Positions 20,814 to 30,557 of a DNA stretch of 64,000 nt are shown here, one piece after another. The notes below the pieces were generated by a model. It did no database searches and was not told where the DNA came from. It was given only the letters and a program-made list of their open reading frames with translations. How positions within the stretch are numbered: the first letter of the stretch is position 1; the number at the start of each line of letters is the position of its first letter. Origin of the DNA: Citrobacter sedlakii NBRC 105722 (lineage in GTDB: Bacteria; Pseudomonadota; Gammaproteobacteria; Enterobacterales; Enterobacteriaceae); NCBI RefSeq assembly GCF_000759835.1, contig NZ_BBNB01000002.1, forward strand, positions 248,001 to 312,000, in the 5' to 3' direction. The translations under genes and the position numbers were made by a program.

Positions 20814-21566
20814 ATGACCATTAAAAATGTCATTTGTGATATCGATGGCGTGCTGATGCACGATAACGTCGCCGTCCCCGGCGCAGCAGAATTTCTGACC
20901 GGCATTATTGAAAAAGGTCTGCCGCTGGTGCTGTTGACCAATTACCCGTCGCAAACCGGGCAGGATCTGGCGAACCGCTTCGCCACCGCCGGCGTCAATG
21001 TCCCTGACAGCGTGTTTTATACCTCAGCCATGGCCACCGCCGACTTCCTGCGTCGTCAGGAAGGGAAAAAGGCTTACGTGGTGGGCGAAGGGGCGCTGAT
21101 CCACGAACTGTATAAAGCCGGGTTCACCATCACCGACGTCAACCCGGATTTTGTGATTGTGGGCGAGACCCGTTCCTATAACTGGGACATGATGCATAAA
21201 GCGGCATACTTCGTGGCGAACGGCGCACGCTTTATCGCCACCAATCCGGACACCCACGGTCGCGGTTTTTACCCGGCCTGCGGTGCCCTGTGCGCCGGTA
21301 TTGAGAAAATTTCCGGACGTAAGCCGTTCTACGTCGGCAAACCCAGCCCGTGGATCATTCGCGCCGCGCTGAACAAAATGCAGGCGCACTCGGAAGAGAC
21401 GGTGATTGTCGGTGACAATCTACGCACCGACATTCTTGCCGGATTCCAGGCGGGACTTGAAACCATCCTGGTGCTTTCCGGCGTTTCTACGCTTGATGAT
21501 ATTGACAGTATGCCGTTCCGTCCGAGCTGGATTTACCCCTCCGTCGCCGAGATCGACGTTATTTAA
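20814..21566 (+). CDS. umpH: UMP phosphatase UmpH (NagD), HAD superfamily
   Basis: Cytoplasmic nucleotide monophosphatase preferring UMP, used in E. coli to drain excess pyrimidine. It has 250 residues, HAD class IIA. Motif I with the nucleophile is DIDGVL near 9-14, motif II is the LLTN turn near 40, motif III is the Lys in VGKPSPW near 176, and motif IV is VGDNLRTD near 200-207. Last gene of the nag operon, 46 nt after nagC. The link to amino-sugar use is positional; the enzyme does not act in that pathway. Confidence 0.95.
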   Translation: MTIKNVICDIDGVLMHDNVAVPGAAEFLTGIIEKGLPLVLLTNYPSQTGQDLANRFATAGVNVPDSVFYTSAMATADFLRRQEGKKAYVVGEGALIHELYKAGFTITDVNPDFVIVGETRSYNWDMMHKAAYFVANGARFIATNPDTHGRGFYPACGALCAGIEKISGRKPFYVGKPSPWIIRAALNKMQAHSEETVIVGDNLRTDILAGFQAGLETILVLSGVSTLDDIDSMPFRPSWIYPSVAEIDVI

Positions 21567-21574
21567 CGCCAACC

Positions 21575-21610
21575 GTTGCCTGATGACGTTTCGCTTATCA
21601 GGCCTACGGT
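21575..21610. repeat. REP-like palindrome after umpH
   Basis: GCCTGATG and ATCAGGCCTAC flank a short spacer, the typical enterobacterial REP unit, directly downstream of umpH. It probably stabilises the 3' end of the nag mRNA. Confidence 0.75.
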
Positions 21611-21818
21611 CAAGCCACGCCGCATCTAATAAAATCACCTAAAAATTGTCGATTCATTAATAAATCCGTTCATTACGTACTCTTTTTTCATCATTCCATA
21701 ATCGCTGTTGCGTTTTTTCTTTTTTACCCGGCAAAAGTATTGCGCCCTGCTCTCCTTTGCGGCATTTTTTAAATCAAGCACACACAAAATGTATTCAGAC
21801 AGGGTAACGGAGAAGGTT

Positions 21819-23483
21819 ATGTGTTCAATTTTTGGCGTATTCGATATTAAGTCAGATGCAGGGGAACTGCGGAAAAAGGCGCTCGAGCTGTCACGCCTGA
21901 TGCGCCATCGCGGCCCGGACTGGTCCGGTATTTTTGCCTGCGACAAGGCCATCCTCGCGCATGAACGTCTGTCCATTGTCGACGTCAACGCGGGCGCTCA
22001 GCCACTGTATAACGAAAAGAAAACCCACGTATTGGCTGTCAACGGCGAAATCTACAACCATCAGGCGCTGCGTGCGGAATATGGCGATCGCTATGCGTTC
22101 CAGACCGGCTCCGACTGCGAAGTTATCCTCGCGCTGTATCAGGAAAAAGGCCCGGAATTTCTTGACGATCTGCAAGGAATGTTCGCTTTCGCCCTGTACG
22201 ATACCGAGAAAGACGCGTATCTGATTGGTCGCGACCACATCGGGATTATCCCGCTGTATATGGGTTATGACGAACACGGTAACCTGTATGTTGCTTCGGA
22301 AATGAAAGCGTTGGTGCCGATTTGCCGCACGATTAAAGAGTTTCCGGCGGGCAGCTATTTATGGAGCCAGGACGGTGAGATTCGTCAGTACTATCAGCGC
22401 GACTGGTTCGAGTACGATGCGGTAAAAGATAACGTTACCGACAAAGCGGAACTGCGCCAGGCACTGGAAGACTCGGTAAAAAGCCATCTGATGTCAGATG
22501 TGCCGTACGGCGTGTTGCTCTCCGGCGGTCTGGATTCTTCAGTGATTTCCGCTATCACCAAAAAGTTCGCCGCGCGTCGCGTGGAAGATCAGGAAAGATC
22601 TGAAGCCTGGTGGCCGCAACTACACTCCTTCGCCGTCGGTCTGGAAGGTTCTCCGGATCTGAAAGCCGCGCAGGAAGTCGCGAACCATCTGGGCACGGTG
22701 CACCATGAGATTCACTTCACCGTGCAGGAAGGGTTAGATGCGATCCGCGATGTAATTTATCACATCGAAACGTACGATGTGACCACGATTCGCGCGTCAA
22801 CGCCAATGTACTTAATGTCGCGTAAAATCAAAGCGATGGGCATCAAAATGGTGCTATCCGGCGAGGGATCTGACGAAGTGTTCGGCGGCTATCTTTACTT
22901 CCATAAAGCGCCAAACGCCAAAGAACTGCACGAAGAAACGGTACGTAAACTGCAGGCGCTACATATGTTTGACTGCGCGCGCGCCAACAAAGCGATGTCA
23001 GCCTGGGGCGTGGAAGCCCGCGTCCCGTTCCTCGACAAGAAATTTCTCGATGTGGCCATGCGTATCAATCCGGAAGATAAGATGTGCGGCAACGGCAAGA
23101 TGGAAAAACATATCCTGCGTGAATGTTTCGAATCTTACCTGCCGGCAAGCGTCGCATGGCGTCAGAAAGAGCAATTCTCCGATGGCGTGGGCTACAGCTG
23201 GATCGACACCCTGAAAGAAGTGGCGGCGCAGCAGGTAACCGACCAGCAACTGGAAACCGCCAGCTTCCGCTTCCCTTACAACACGCCAGGCTCGAAAGAA
23301 GCGTATCTGTATCGTGAGATCTTTGAAGAACTGTTCCCGCTCCCGAGCGCCGCGGAATGCGTGCCGGGCGGCCCGTCTGTCGCCTGCTCTTCCGCCAAAG
23401 CGATCGAATGGGATGAAGCGTTCAAAACCATGAACGATCCTTCCGGACGCGCGGTCGGCGTACATCAGTCGGCATACAAATAA
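21819..23483 (+). CDS. asnB: Asparagine synthetase B (glutamine-hydrolysing)
   Basis: ATP-dependent amidation of aspartate to asparagine using glutamine. It has 554 residues. The start at 21819 (ATG, GGAGAAGG upstream) exposes the catalytic Cys2 in MCSIFGVFD. The N-terminal Ntn glutaminase domain covers about 1-200 and contains RHRGPD and NGEIYNH. The C-terminal synthetase domain has the ATP-pyrophosphatase loop LSGGLDSS near 232-239 and GEGSDE near 347. A frame extending 37 residues upstream would bury Cys2 and is rejected. Confidence 0.97.
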   Translation: MCSIFGVFDIKSDAGELRKKALELSRLMRHRGPDWSGIFACDKAILAHERLSIVDVNAGAQPLYNEKKTHVLAVNGEIYNHQALRAEYGDRYAFQTGSDCEVILALYQEKGPEFLDDLQGMFAFALYDTEKDAYLIGRDHIGIIPLYMGYDEHGNLYVASEMKALVPICRTIKEFPAGSYLWSQDGEIRQYYQRDWFEYDAVKDNVTDKAELRQALEDSVKSHLMSDVPYGVLLSGGLDSSVISAITKKFAARRVEDQERSEAWWPQLHSFAVGLEGSPDLKAAQEVANHLGTVHHEIHFTVQEGLDAIRDVIYHIETYDVTTIRASTPMYLMSRKIKAMGIKMVLSGEGSDEVFGGYLYFHKAPNAKELHEETVRKLQALHMFDCARANKAMSAWGVEARVPFLDKKFLDVAMRINPEDKMCGNGKMEKHILRECFESYLPASVAWRQKEQFSDGVGYSWIDTLKEVAAQQVTDQQLETASFRFPYNTPGSKEAYLYREIFEELFPLPSAAECVPGGPSVACSSAKAIEWDEAFKTMNDPSGRAVGVHQSAYK

Positions 23484-23499
23484 ATCTGCATGATGAAAT

Positions 23500-23523
23500 G
23501 GGTCCGCAAGGGCCCTTTTTTTG
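23500..23523 (+). terminator. Intrinsic terminator of asnB
   Basis: Stem GGGTCC/GGGCCC (one G-U pair), loop GCAA, followed by seven T. Confidence 0.82.
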
Positions 23524-23704
23524 TTCTAAAATCTTGCCCATAAAGTGTTTCATAACCAATAATTGCCGATTATTGCGTCACGCTGTTCGCAACCTAACCA
23601 AACAGTCACATTCACGCTGTTTTCGATGAAAAAGAGGTTGACGCTTCAAGGCTCAATACGCATAATGCGCCCCGCAACGCCGATAAGGTAACGCGAAAAA
23701 AGAG

Positions 23705-23781
23705 GGCTACGTAGCTCAGTTGGTTAGAGCACATCACTCATAATGATGGGGTCACAGGTTCGAATCCCGTCGTAGCCACCA
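23705..23781 (+). tRNA. metT: tRNA-Met (CAU), elongator, first copy
   Basis: A 77-nt cloverleaf with acceptor stem GGCTACG/CGTAGCC, T-loop GGTTCGAATCC, encoded CCA and anticodon CAT at 23739-23741. First of seven tRNAs in the order metT-leuW-glnU-glnW-metU-glnV-glnX known from E. coli. The 221 bp before it must hold the cluster promoter. Identical to the copy at 24099. Confidence 0.96.
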
Positions 23782-23789
23782 TCTTTTTT

Positions 23790-23874
23790 GCGGGAGTGGC
23801 GAAATTGGTAGACGCACCAGATTTAGGTTCTGGCGCCGCAAGGTGTGCGAGTTCAAGTCTCGCCTCCCGCACCA
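23790..23874 (+). tRNA. leuW: tRNA-Leu (UAG)
   Basis: An 85-nt type II tRNA with acceptor GCGGGAG/CTCCCGC, a long variable arm, encoded CCA and anticodon TAG at 23824-23826. It starts eight bases after the first tRNA-Met. Confidence 0.96.
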
Positions 23875-23897
23875 TTCACCAGTACGCGTTGCACGGA

Positions 23898-23972
23898 TGG
23901 GGTATCGCCAAGCGGTAAGGCACCGGTTTTTGATACCGGCATTCCCTGGTTCGAATCCAGGTACCCCAGCCA
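23898..23972 (+). tRNA. glnU: tRNA-Gln (UUG), first copy
   Basis: A 75-nt cloverleaf with acceptor TGGGGTA/TACCCCA, encoded CCA and anticodon TTG at 23930-23932. Identical to the next tRNA-Gln copy. Confidence 0.96.
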
Positions 23973-24008
23973 TATTTCTTCGAGTTTGCGGATCACCGCG
24001 ACGGTCAT

Positions 24009-24083
24009 TGGGGTATCGCCAAGCGGTAAGGCACCGGTTTTTGATACCGGCATTCCCTGGTTCGAATCCAGGTACCCCAGCCA
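24009..24083 (+). tRNA. glnW: tRNA-Gln (UUG), second copy
   Basis: Exact 75-bp repeat of the preceding tRNA-Gln with the same TTG anticodon, 36 bp downstream of it. Confidence 0.96.
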
Positions 24084-24098
24084 TCGAAGAAATACTCT

Positions 24099-24175
24099 GG
24101 CTACGTAGCTCAGTTGGTTAGAGCACATCACTCATAATGATGGGGTCACAGGTTCGAATCCCGTCGTAGCCACCA
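24099..24175 (+). tRNA. metU: tRNA-Met (CAU), elongator, second copy
   Basis: Exact 77-bp repeat of the tRNA-Met at 23705, with encoded CCA and anticodon CAT. Confidence 0.96.
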
Positions 24176-24219
24176 TCTTACGAAATGTCGATTGATTCGG
24201 CAGATTCAGAAAAATTTGT

Positions 24220-24294
24220 TGGGGTATCGCCAAGCGGTAAGGCACCGGATTCTGATTCCGGCATTCCGAGGTTCGAATCCTCGTACCCCAGCCA
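24220..24294 (+). tRNA. glnV: tRNA-Gln (CUG), first copy
   Basis: 75-nt tRNA with the same acceptor stem as the UUG copies but anticodon CTG and altered anticodon and T-stem bases. In E. coli the equivalent gene is the classical amber suppressor locus supE. Confidence 0.96.
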
Positions 24295-24338
24295 CATTTT
24301 TCAGACGTTCCGCTAACGAACGTAAGAAGTACGCCAAT

Positions 24339-24413
24339 TGGGGTATCGCCAAGCGGTAAGGCACCGGATTCTGATTCCGGCATTCCGAGGTTCGAATCCT
24401 CGTACCCCAGCCA
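24339..24413 (+). tRNA. glnX: tRNA-Gln (CUG), second copy
   Basis: Exact repeat of the preceding CUG tRNA, encoded CCA, last of the cluster and directly followed by a terminator. Confidence 0.96.
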
Positions 24414-24417
24414 CGTT

Positions 24418-24445
24418 AAAAAAGCTCGCTTCGGCGAGCTTTTTG
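24418..24445 (+). terminator. Intrinsic terminator of the tRNA cluster
   Basis: Stem AAAAGCTCGC/GCGAGCTTTT with a TTCG tetraloop begins a few bases after the last tRNA and runs into further T residues. Confidence 0.9.
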
Positions 24446-24534
24446 CTTTTATGAATTCTGAAAGTCCCAGCCAGCCGTATACATGTTCTGCCTCTGTCGC
24501 TAGATTAAGCCACGGCAGATAAAGGGACGTTACG

Positions 24535-25119
24535 ATGAACTACCAGATTTTTCCGTTTATATTTACCCGGACGGCAACGCTGTTCCTTTTTGTTTTCGCC
24601 GTCGTGCTAACTTTCTTTGACCTTTCCGCGTTGCTAACCTACCTCATTCTGGTCGGTTTACTCTTTCCCATCGGCATATCAATGCGCCTGCACCAGCTCA
24701 ACGAAACGGGAGTAGCGCTCACGCTGACGGAGAAGACCCACAATATCACCTACATTCATGGCTTACCGGCGCATGAACAGCGGGTGGTTATAAAAAAACC
24801 CTGTTTCTGGTCGAAAAAACGTATCCAGCAATTTTATATCTTCAGCTTTCTTGGGAAGCTAATTTTACAGGGGTTCTGTATCGCGATATTGGCACGCGAA
24901 TATCTCCTGACAGGAGCAAATGCCGCAACAGACATCGTCGCCCTGCTCATACTTGTGTATATGCTATCGATGTCAGGGAGAAGCGCCTATATGCTATATC
25001 GCATCGCCACCCATCGTTGGCGCTGTGAACCCCTGACGACCAGCAGCGGAAGCGTCTGGTATCAGGGATTTTTATTCGAAGGAAACAACAGAGTAACGCT
25101 GTTCGAGCGACTACTTTAA
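24535..25119 (+). CDS. Uncharacterised four-helix inner-membrane protein
   Basis: I do not recognise this 194-residue protein. Hydrophobic segments at about 12-29, 31-50, 100-120 and 132-148 suggest four membrane helices in two pairs. A polar section (about 51-98) with a basic patch (KKPCFWSKKR) lies between them, and a basic C-terminal tail with RWRCEP follows the last helix. AAGGGA lies eight bases before the ATG, so expression is plausible. It sits just after the tRNA terminator and converges on ubiF with a 7-bp gap. I know of no E. coli K-12 counterpart here. No enzymatic motif seen. Confidence 0.75.
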   Translation: MNYQIFPFIFTRTATLFLFVFAVVLTFFDLSALLTYLILVGLLFPIGISMRLHQLNETGVALTLTEKTHNITYIHGLPAHEQRVVIKKPCFWSKKRIQQFYIFSFLGKLILQGFCIAILAREYLLTGANAATDIVALLILVYMLSMSGRSAYMLYRIATHRWRCEPLTTSSGSVWYQGFLFEGNNRVTLFERLL

Positions 25120-25126
25120 GCGCGTG

Positions 25127-26302
25127 TTACAACCCTAACGCATACTTCAGCGCCTGGCGTTTAACAACACCCGCACGTTCAGCAGCCATCAGGCCGAGGT
25201 TGCGCAGCATACGCAGCGGCGGCAGGTTATTACTGAATCCAGCGTAAAACAGATCCATTCCACTCTGCATCATAAAGTTATCCGCCATGCGCCGCATTTG
25301 GTAGCGCTTCAACACCGGCTGGCTGGCCCAACGTTCTCCATAGCTGCGCGCATTTACCAGCACATCGATCAGCGCATCGACATCGCGATAGCCGAGGTTC
25401 ACCCCCTGCCCGGCCAGCGGATGAATGGTGTGCGCCGCATCGCCAACCAGCGCCAGGCCCGGCTGAACATACTGCAACGCGTGTCGACGGGTCAGCGGGA
25501 ACGCACCTGCGGCCAGCGGCGTCACCGGCCCCAGCCGCGCCGGGAAATGTTTTACGATTTCCGCCTGCAACTGCGGCATGCTCAGGGTCTGCAACTGGCG
25601 AATACGCGCTGGCGCGTCATACCACACCAGCGACGCCCAGCGATCAAAGAGCGGCAAAAAGGCGCGCGGGCCATCCGGCGTAAACTGCTGCCAGGTGCTG
25701 TCCCCCGGCGCCTGTTCGCACTGAACGCTGATCAGCATGCATGACTGCGCATACTGCCAGGCGTGAATGCCAATGCCAGCCAGTTGGCGCACCTGTGAAT
25801 TCGCGCCGTCAGCGCCGACCACCAGCTTCGCCATAATCTGCTCGCCATCTGCCAGCTCCAGTACCTGACTGTCGTGATGACGATGTAGCGCCGCAAGCGA
25901 CGCTGGGACTCGCAGGGTAACGTTCGGATGCGCCTCCAGCGCCTGCCACAGCGCCTGCTGCAAAACAGTGTTCTCGACCATATAGCCCAGCAGCGGCAGC
26001 TTCAGTTCCGCAGCGTCAAAAACAACGTGGGCATTTTCCCATTCCCAGGTTTCCAGCCGACGATAAGGATGGCTGCGCATCCCTTGTACCGCATCCCAGA
26101 CGCCCAGGCTTTTCAACAGCGAAACAGACGCGGCGCTGATCGCGGAAATACGCACGTCGGGCCGGCTGTCCGCCGCAAAGGGCGCTGGCGCGGCGTGTTC
26201 AATCACCGTGACCGTAAATCCGTGCTGCGCCAGTCCCAGCGCCAGCGCACCGCCGACCATCCCTCCGCCGACAATGGCCACTTCCGTTGGTTGATTTGTC
26301 AT
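25127..26302 (-). CDS. ubiF: 3-demethoxyubiquinol 3-hydroxylase UbiF
   Basis: FAD monooxygenase that adds the C6 hydroxyl in the next-to-last stage of aerobic ubiquinone synthesis. 391 residues. The N-terminal FAD motif is IVGGGMVGGALA near 7, the NADPH/FAD motif ADGANSQVR near 160, and the second FAD motif GLALVGDAAHTIHPLAGQG near 275-295. I chose the ATG at 26302 (MTNQPTEV), as in E. coli, with AGGA nine bases upstream; an ATG two codons earlier is possible. Divergent from miaB. Confidence 0.95.
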   Translation of the reverse strand: MTNQPTEVAIVGGGMVGGALALGLAQHGFTVTVIEHAAPAPFAADSRPDVRISAISAASVSLLKSLGVWDAVQGMRSHPYRRLETWEWENAHVVFDAAELKLPLLGYMVENTVLQQALWQALEAHPNVTLRVPASLAALHRHHDSQVLELADGEQIMAKLVVGADGANSQVRQLAGIGIHAWQYAQSCMLISVQCEQAPGDSTWQQFTPDGPRAFLPLFDRWASLVWYDAPARIRQLQTLSMPQLQAEIVKHFPARLGPVTPLAAGAFPLTRRHALQYVQPGLALVGDAAHTIHPLAGQGVNLGYRDVDALIDVLVNARSYGERWASQPVLKRYQMRRMADNFMMQSGMDLFYAGFSNNLPPLRMLRNLGLMAAERAGVVKRQALKYALGL

Positions 26303-26447
26303 GGTCATTCATCCTGTTACGTGAATCAGATAAGTTTACAGGATTTTTTACCCCTTGAGGCTGATAACGGTCATACTGGTCACAACCGCGGCAAAGCATT
26401 ACACTATGCGCCCTGCAATTCAGCCACTATTTCGCAAGAGCAAGTCG

Positions 26448-27872
26448 ATGACCAAAAAACTCCATATTAAAACCTGGGGCTGTCAGATGAACGAATACGA
26501 TTCATCGAAGATGGCCGATCTGCTGGATGCCACTCACGGGTATCAACTGACCGACGTGGCGGAAGAAGCGGATGTGCTGCTGCTGAATACCTGCTCTATC
26601 CGCGAGAAGGCTCAGGAAAAAGTCTTCCACCAGTTAGGCCGCTGGAAGCTGCTGAAAGAGAAAAACCCCGATCTGATTATCGGCGTCGGCGGCTGCGTAG
26701 CGTCTCAGGAAGGCGAACATATCCGTCAACGCGCTCACTATGTCGACATTATTTTTGGCCCGCAGACGCTGCACCGTCTGCCGGAGATGATCAACTCCGT
26801 TCGCGGCGATCGCAGCCCGGTGGTGGACATCAGTTTCCCGGAAATCGAGAAATTTGACCGTCTGCCGGAACCGCGCGCGGAAGGGCCGACCGCTTTCGTT
26901 TCTATTATGGAAGGCTGCAACAAATATTGTACCTACTGCGTGGTGCCGTACACCCGTGGTGAAGAGGTCAGCCGTCCGTGCGATGACATCCTGTTCGAAA
27001 TTGCCCAACTGGCGGCTCAGGGCGTGCGTGAAGTGAACCTGCTCGGTCAGAACGTTAACGCCTGGCGCGGTGAGAACTACGACGGCACTACCGGATCTTT
27101 CGCCGACCTGCTGCGTCTGGTCGCCGCCATCGACGGTATCGATCGCATTCGTTTTACGACCAGCCATCCGATCGAGTTTACCGACGACATCATTGAGGTT
27201 TACCGTGATACGCCGGAACTGGTGAGCTTCCTGCACCTGCCGGTGCAGAGCGGCGCGGATCGCGTACTTAACCTGATGGGACGCACCCACACGGCGCTGG
27301 AATACAAAGCGATTATCCGTAAACTGCGCGCGGCGCGCCCGGATATTCAAATCAGCTCCGATTTTATCGTCGGCTTCCCGGGGGAAACCACTCAGGATTT
27401 CGAGCAGACCATGAAACTGATTGCCGACGTCAATTTTGACATGAGCTACAGCTTTATCTTCTCTGCGCGTCCGGGTACCCCGGCAGCCGACATGGTGGAT
27501 GACGTGCCGGAAGAAGAGAAAAAGCAACGACTGTATATTCTTCAGGATCGCATTAACCAGCAGGCAATGGCCTGGAGCCGCCGTATGCTCGGCACCGTTC
27601 AGCGCATTCTGGTCGAAGGCACGTCGCGTAAGAGCATCATGGAACTGTCCGGTCGTACTGAAAATAACCGCGTGGTCAACTTTGAAGGCACGCCGGATAT
27701 GATCGGTAAGTTTGTCGATGTGGAAATCACCGACGTCTGGACCAACTCCCTGCGCGGTAAAGTGGTACGTACCGAAGACGAAATGGGCCTGCGTATCGCT
27801 GAAACGCCGGAATCGGTCATTGCCCGCACCCGTAAAGAAAACGATATTGGCGTCGGGTTCTACCAGCCTTAA
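26448..27872 (+). CDS. miaB: tRNA-2-methylthio-N6-dimethylallyladenosine synthase MiaB
   Basis: Radical-SAM methylthiotransferase that converts i6A37 to ms2i6A37 in tRNAs reading UNN codons. It has 474 residues. The N-terminal MTTase domain carries the auxiliary-cluster cysteines C12, C49 and C83. The radical-SAM motif CNKYCTYC is at C157/C161/C164, and a C-terminal TRAM domain covers about 378-440. The start at 26448 is an ATG ([11 protein letters not shown]); a longer upstream frame lacks conserved sequence. It precedes ybeZYX-lnt. Confidence 0.96.
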   Translation: MTKKLHIKTWGCQMNEYDSSKMADLLDATHGYQLTDVAEEADVLLLNTCSIREKAQEKVFHQLGRWKLLKEKNPDLIIGVGGCVASQEGEHIRQRAHYVDIIFGPQTLHRLPEMINSVRGDRSPVVDISFPEIEKFDRLPEPRAEGPTAFVSIMEGCNKYCTYCVVPYTRGEEVSRPCDDILFEIAQLAAQGVREVNLLGQNVNAWRGENYDGTTGSFADLLRLVAAIDGIDRIRFTTSHPIEFTDDIIEVYRDTPELVSFLHLPVQSGADRVLNLMGRTHTALEYKAIIRKLRAARPDIQISSDFIVGFPGETTQDFEQTMKLIADVNFDMSYSFIFSARPGTPAADMVDDVPEEEKKQRLYILQDRINQQAMAWSRRMLGTVQRILVEGTSRKSIMELSGRTENNRVVNFEGTPDMIGKFVDVEITDVWTNSLRGKVVRTEDEMGLRIAETPESVIARTRKENDIGVGFYQP

Positions 27873-27880
27873 CGCCTTCA

Positions 27881-27907
27881 GGCCCGCTACGCTGGCGGGC
27901 CTTGTAA
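27881..27907 (+). terminator. Hairpin between miaB and ybeZ
   Basis: Stem GGCCCGC/GCGGGCC with loop TACGCTG, followed by T-rich but interrupted sequence. Probably a partial terminator that trims read-through into ybeZ. Confidence 0.6.
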
Positions 27908-28026
27908 TTCTTCTCGCCGCCCCCATTTCTACTGCAATGCTTGCGCCTTTATCCACTGGCGTGAATAATTTCCTTATCAGCCGGTGAACGTTCATCTTCC
28001 GGCTACCTATGCATAAGAGGAACAGT

Positions 28027-29073
28027 TTGAACACAGACACTCGCGAAATTACCCTTGAGCCCGCAGACAATGCCCGCCTGCTGAGCCTTTGCGGCCCGTT
28101 TGACGACAACATCAAACAGCTGGAACGCCGTCTCGGCATCGAGATTAACCGCCGTGACAACCACTTTAAACTGACCGGTCGCCCAATTTGCGTTACCGCT
28201 GCGGCAGATATTTTGCGCAGTCTGTATGTTGATACCGCGCCGATGCGCGGCCAGATTCAGGACATCGAACCGGAACAGATTCATCTCGCCATTAAAGAGG
28301 CGCGCGTGCTTGAGCAGAGCGCCGAAAGCGTGCCGGAATACGGCAAAGCGGTGAACATTAAAACCAAACGCGGCGTCATTAAACCGCGCACGCCGAACCA
28401 GGCGCAGTACATCGCCAATATTCTCGACCACGACATCACCTTCGGCGTCGGGCCGGCGGGTACCGGTAAAACCTATCTGGCGGTCGCGGCGGCGGTCGAT
28501 GCGCTGGAACGTCAGGAAATTCGTCGCATTCTGTTGACCCGCCCAGCGGTTGAAGCGGGTGAGAAACTCGGCTTCCTGCCGGGCGATCTCAGTCAGAAGG
28601 TCGATCCGTATCTGCGCCCGTTGTATGACGCGCTGTTTGAAATGCTCGGCTTTGAGAAAGTGGAAAAGCTGATCGAGCGCAACGTGATTGAAGTCGCGCC
28701 GCTGGCCTATATGCGCGGGCGCACCCTGAATGACGCGTTCATTATTCTTGATGAAAGCCAGAACACCACCATCGAACAGATGAAGATGTTCCTGACCCGT
28801 ATCGGCTTTAACTCAAAAGCGGTGATCACTGGCGATATCACGCAGATTGACCTGCCGCGCAACACGAAGTCCGGGCTGCGTCATGCGATTGAAGTGCTGG
28901 CGAACGTCGAAGAGATCAGCTTCAACTTCTTCCACAGCGAAGACGTAGTGCGCCATCCGGTGGTCGCGCGCATCGTGAACGCTTATGAGGCCTGGGAAGA
29001 AGCGGAACAAAAACGCAAAGCCGAACTGGCGGCGGAACGCAAGCGTGAAGCGCAGGAGCAAGAGCAGAAATGA
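28027..29073 (+). CDS. ybeZ: PhoH-like ATPase YbeZ
   Basis: PhoH-family P-loop ATPase that works with YbeY in rRNA maturation; the exact reaction is unsettled. The Walker A motif is GPAGTGKT near 136 and the Walker B motif [11 protein letters not shown] near 238. The charged Gln/Glu/Lys-rich tail is typical of enterobacterial YbeZ. I chose a TTG start at 28027 because AAGAGGA lies six bases upstream and the protein then begins like E. coli YbeZ (NTDTREIT); the in-frame ATG at 28009 has no ribosome site. 348 residues. Overlaps ybeY by 4 nt. Confidence 0.93.
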   Translation: MNTDTREITLEPADNARLLSLCGPFDDNIKQLERRLGIEINRRDNHFKLTGRPICVTAAADILRSLYVDTAPMRGQIQDIEPEQIHLAIKEARVLEQSAESVPEYGKAVNIKTKRGVIKPRTPNQAQYIANILDHDITFGVGPAGTGKTYLAVAAAVDALERQEIRRILLTRPAVEAGEKLGFLPGDLSQKVDPYLRPLYDALFEMLGFEKVEKLIERNVIEVAPLAYMRGRTLNDAFIILDESQNTTIEQMKMFLTRIGFNSKAVITGDITQIDLPRNTKSGLRHAIEVLANVEEISFNFFHSEDVVRHPVVARIVNAYEAWEEAEQKRKAELAAERKREAQEQEQK

Positions 29074-29537
29074 ATCCGGTGATCCTTGATTTACAGCTGG
29101 CGTGTGAAAACAACGCGGGCCTGCCGGACGAAGTCCAGTTTCAGACATGGCTGAATGCGGTAATCCCGCAGTTTCAGGAAGAATCAGAAGTGACGATTCG
29201 CCTGGTCGATACCGCGGAAAGCCACGATCTCAACCTGACTTACCGGGGAAAAGATAAGCCGACCAATGTGCTCTCCTTTCCGTTTGAAACGCCGCCGGGT
29301 ATTGAGATGCCGTTGCTGGGCGATCTGGTTATCTGCCGTCAGGTGGTTGAACAGGAAGCGCAGGAACAGGGCAAGCCGCTGGAAGCCCATTGGGCGCATA
29401 TGGTGGTACACGGCAGTTTGCATTTACTCGGCTACGACCACATCGAAGACGATGAGGCCGAGGAAATGGAAGCCCTCGAAACAGAGATTATGCTTGCTCT
29501 GGGCTATGAGGATCCGTACATTGCCGAGAAGGAGTAG
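29070..29537 (+). CDS. ybeY: Endoribonuclease YbeY
   Basis: Single-strand-specific metal-dependent endoribonuclease needed for 16S rRNA 3' processing and ribosome quality control. It has 155 residues, the E. coli length. The zinc motif [15 protein letters not shown] near 110-124 carries the three conserved His. The ATG overlaps the ybeZ stop as ATGA, implying coupled translation. Confidence 0.95.
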   Translation: MNPVILDLQLACENNAGLPDEVQFQTWLNAVIPQFQEESEVTIRLVDTAESHDLNLTYRGKDKPTNVLSFPFETPPGIEMPLLGDLVICRQVVEQEAQEQGKPLEAHWAHMVVHGSLHLLGYDHIEDDEAEEMEALETEIMLALGYEDPYIAEKE

Positions 29538-29584
29538 CACTCCTTCATTTTGCAGGCCTGAGACGCGTAGCGCCATCAGGCGAT
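29529..29584. repeat. Small hairpin and REP-like element between ybeY and ybeX
   Basis: AAGGAGT/ACTCCTT forms a 7-bp hairpin over the ybeY stop. A REP-like inverted repeat built on GCCTGA and ATCAGGC follows. A second GC-rich partial repeat continues to about 29620. These probably affect mRNA stability within the ybeZYX-lnt operon. Confidence 0.58.
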
Positions 29585-29655
29585 AAATGCCGTCAGCGGC
29601 TGAGTTTACGCCTGACGCGCGTTCGATTAACTAACATGAGAACCCATACGACGCC

Positions 29656-30534
29656 ATGAGCGACGACAATTCACACAGTAGTGACACGTTAAGCAACAAG
29701 AAGGGATTTTTCTCCCTGTTACTGAGCCAACTTTTCCACGGTGAACCGAAAAACCGTGATGAACTGCTGGCGCTGATCCGTGATTCCGGGCAAAACGAGC
29801 TGATCGATGAAGATACGCGCGACATGCTCGAAGGGGTAATGGATATTGCGGACCAGCGCGTTCGCGACATCATGATCCCCCGCTCCCAGATGATTACCCT
29901 GAAACGCAACCAGACGCTGGACGAATGCCTCGATGTCATTATCGAGTCCGCCCACTCGCGTTTTCCGGTGATCAGCGAAGACAAAGATCACATTGAAGGG
30001 ATTCTGATGGCGAAGGATTTGCTGCCTTTTATGCGCAGCGACGCCGAAGCCTTCAGCATGGAAAAAGTGTTACGCCAGGCCGTTGTCGTCCCGGAGAGCA
30101 AACGCGTTGACCGGATGCTCAAGGAGTTCCGCTCACAGCGTTATCATATGGCTATCGTCATCGACGAGTTCGGCGGCGTCTCTGGTCTGGTGACCATTGA
30201 AGACATCCTTGAACTGATCGTAGGTGAAATCGAAGACGAGTATGACGAAGAAGACGATATCGACTTCCGCCAACTCAGTCGCCACACCTGGACCGTCCGC
30301 GCGCTCGCGCCGATTGAAGATTTTAATGAAGCTTTCGGCACCCACTTTAGCGATGAAGAGGTCGATACCATCGGCGGCCTGGTGATGCAGGCGTTTGGTC
30401 ACCTGCCCGCCCGCGGTGAAACCATTGACATTGATGGTTACCAGTTCAAAGTGGCCATGGCCGACAGCCGCCGTATTATTCAGGTTCATGTCAGAATTCC
30501 GGATGACTCCCCCCAGCCAAAACTGGACGAATAA
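29656..30534 (+). CDS. ybeX: CBS-domain protein YbeX (CorC)
   Basis: Protein with paired CBS domains (about 70-190) and a C-terminal CorC/HlyC domain (about 205-280). In Salmonella CorC is linked to magnesium and cobalt efflux with CorA, and in E. coli YbeX has been linked to ribosome metabolism. It has 292 residues with no membrane segment. Acidic residues cluster near 195-205 ([13 protein letters not shown]). It precedes lnt by 23 nt in the conserved operon. Confidence 0.93.
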   Translation: MSDDNSHSSDTLSNKKGFFSLLLSQLFHGEPKNRDELLALIRDSGQNELIDEDTRDMLEGVMDIADQRVRDIMIPRSQMITLKRNQTLDECLDVIIESAHSRFPVISEDKDHIEGILMAKDLLPFMRSDAEAFSMEKVLRQAVVVPESKRVDRMLKEFRSQRYHMAIVIDEFGGVSGLVTIEDILELIVGEIEDEYDEEDDIDFRQLSRHTWTVRALAPIEDFNEAFGTHFSDEEVDTIGGLVMQAFGHLPARGETIDIDGYQFKVAMADSRRIIQVHVRIPDDSPQPKLDE

Positions 30535-30557
30535 AACCGAACGGGAAGAAGAACTCA

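Noticed and set aside
23898-24413. Regularly spaced 75-bp repeats resembling a CRISPR-like array
   Set aside because: The repeats are tRNA-Gln genes with complete cloverleafs and encoded CCA; spacing is irregular.
26634-28160. Open frame of about 508 codons on the minus strand opposite miaB
   Set aside because: It is antisense to a well-conserved gene, its translation has His/Arg-rich low-sense composition, and it has no ribosome site. It is explained by the codon bias of miaB.
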